Positions 62,794 through 64,000 of a stretch of DNA of 64,000 bases are shown here, in pieces (position 1 is the stretch's first letter; every line of letters starts with the position of its first letter). The notes beneath the pieces are model-generated. The model was not told the origin of the DNA, did no database searches, and was given only the letters and a program-made list of their open reading frames with translations. Both the position numbers and the translations under genes were made by a program. The stretch is from Mycobacterium sp. SMC-8 (GTDB taxonomy: Bacteria; Actinomycetota; Actinomycetes; Mycobacteriales; Mycobacteriaceae): assembly GCF_025263565.1 (NCBI RefSeq), contig NZ_CP079865.1:2232001-2296000 (forward strand), read 5' to 3'.

Positions 62794-64000
62794 ATGATCC
62801 TTCTCGGTGTGGCGATCAGCATCGCCATCGTGGTGGCCGTCGGTTTCGCTGTATCGCGGCGCATCGAAGGCGACAGCGCGAATTTCCTTGTCGGCGGCCG
62901 GATGTTGCCGTTCTGGCTCGTCGGCGGTGCGTTGATGGGCGCGGCGGTCGACACCAACGCCACCCTCGGAAACACCGATCTGGCCTTCGAATTCGGATTC
63001 TGGGCCGGTGCCTGTCTGCCGCTGGGGCTGGCGTTGTGCCTGACGATCACCGGCATCTTCTTCGCCAAGCCGATGAACCGGATGGGGCTGACGTCGTTCC
63101 CCGACTACTACCGGCTGCGGTTCGGTCGCTCGGTGGAGATCGGCGCCTCACTGCTTCTCGTGGTCGCGTTCTGCATGCTGGTGGCCGGCAACCTGGTCGC
63201 CGGCGGCCTGCTGTTCAACTACTTCCTCGGTATGCCGTACTGGCTCGGGGTGGTGCTGATCGCGGCCATCGCGGTGGCCTACACCGGGACCGGCGGACTG
63301 ATCGCCGACGCGTACACCGCGATCATCCAGATGGCACTGATCCTGGTCGGCGCGATCGGGCTGTTCATCTGGATGACGAGCACACATGGGCTCGACATCG
63401 CCGAGGGCACAGGACCATTAGCGCTCGGTCAGCTCTCCGACCCGGCTCAGGGTGCGGTGATCAACTGGGCGACACTGATTGCGCTGGGGATCGGCGACAT
63501 CGTCGCGATCGACTTCATGGCGCGGGTGTTCTCGGCGAAGTCGCCCGAGGCCGCCCGCAAGGCCTGCTTCACCGCGGCGGCCGGCACGGTGGCGATCTGC
63601 ATCCCGTTCGGACTGGTCGAGCTCGCCGCGCATTCGTTCCTGCCGGAGGAACTCGACGGGCCGGTGCTGTTCGTGCTGCTGGACCGGTACGCGCCGGCCG
63701 GGCTGACGGTGCTGGTGCTGTGCGGGCTGGTCGGCGCGTCGATGTCGACCGCCAACGGTGCGATCCTGGCGATCTCGAACGTGTGCGTGCGCAACCTCGG
63801 CGGGGTGCGGCGCGTGCATGTGCCCGGGAAGAAGGATCCACTGCTGCGCGCCGCGCGCATCGCGATGGCGCCGATGACCCTGTTCTCCATCCTGTTCGCG
63901 ATCTACGTGCAGCAGACGGGAATTCTGCTCACGCTGGCATTCGACCTGATGCTGGCCTGCCTGATCGTGCCGTTCATCCTCGGTCTGGTGTGGCGGCGCG
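62794..64000 (+). CDS. Sodium:solute symporter (SSS family), partial
   Basis: At least 402 codons; runs off the window. Multiple helices: LGVAISIAIVVAVGFAVSRR, a typical SSS segment FLVGGRMLPFWLVGGALMGA, TNATLGNTDLAFEFGFWAGA, DYYRLRFGRSVEIGASLL, and GLIADAYTAIIQMALILVGA in the core, then INWATLIALGIGDIVAIDFMARVFSAKSPE. The latter resembles solute-binding helices of solute:Na+ symporters. The transported solute is inferred as guanidine or a relative because the mRNA leader is a guanidine-I riboswitch and the divergent gene is a ureohydrolase. Catalytic genes may follow outside the window. The start ATG is set by the GGGAG sequence. Confidence 0.88.
   Translation, partial: MILLGVAISIAIVVAVGFAVSRRIEGDSANFLVGGRMLPFWLVGGALMGAAVDTNATLGNTDLAFEFGFWAGACLPLGLALCLTITGIFFAKPMNRMGLTSFPDYYRLRFGRSVEIGASLLLVVAFCMLVAGNLVAGGLLFNYFLGMPYWLGVVLIAAIAVAYTGTGGLIADAYTAIIQMALILVGAIGLFIWMTSTHGLDIAEGTGPLALGQLSDPAQGAVINWATLIALGIGDIVAIDFMARVFSAKSPEAARKACFTAAAGTVAICIPFGLVELAAHSFLPEELDGPVLFVLLDRYAPAGLTVLVLCGLVGASMSTANGAILAISNVCVRNLGGVRRVHVPGKKDPLLRAARIAMAPMTLFSILFAIYVQQTGILLTLAFDLMLACLIVPFILGLVWRR

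Overview
The window is high-GC actinobacterial DNA from a rapidly growing mycobacterium (Mycolicibacterium type). The evidence is the combination of a GroEL2/Hsp65-type chaperonin with a GGM tail behind two CIRCE operators, heparin-binding hemagglutinin, a UmaA-type mycolate methyltransferase, RamB, a 428-residue isocitrate lyase and LpdC. From memory of M. tuberculosis, the left part follows Rv0435c-Rv0440 and the right part Rv0462-Rv0480c. Accessory genes lie between and after these blocks.

Left (1-16 kb): a cut-off DUF1707 protein, then a leftward operon (SDR, moeA, psd, pssA, Cdc48-like AAA ATPase). A divergent PH-domain pair, a HAD phosphatase, an F420-type oxidoreductase and a SRPBCC protein run right. 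A helicase and a frameshifted SDR run left, followed by a TetR gene and CIRCE-controlled groEL2. Middle (16-43 kb): a DUF559 endonuclease-fold gene between related hairpins; an MHS transporter; a D-aminoacylase-like amidohydrolase; a rightward run VOC, DinB, PAP2, ALDH, PPK2; a 51-codon small ORF; a large LuxR regulator with a P450 remnant; a peptidase/lipoprotein operon; a 2,3-butanediol/acetoin cluster with a GAF regulator and DUF779; and a five-gene oligopeptide/nickel-type ABC importer.

Right (43-64 kb): lpdC, a frameshifted GGDEF gene, ramB, a thioesterase, icl, fadB2 and a umaA-like gene form a core for fatty-acid, acetate and lipid metabolism. A second PPK2, TetR, DUF445, an XRE regulator with hbhA, and deoC follow. 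The last 2.7 kb carries an agmatinase-family ureohydrolase, divergent from a guanidine-I (ykkC) riboswitch that precedes a sodium:solute symporter. This looks like a guanidine uptake and hydrolysis module and is the most interesting part of the window.

Two themes recur. Many genes have a TAnnnT -10 hexamer exactly 6-7 nt before the start codon, which indicates leaderless transcripts; in two places divergent genes share a 22-42 bp spacer of this kind. Three reading frames are broken (SDR near 13.39 kb, P450 remnant near 28.84 kb, GGDEF near 46.0 kb). Statements about M. tuberculosis homologues come from memory, not from a search.
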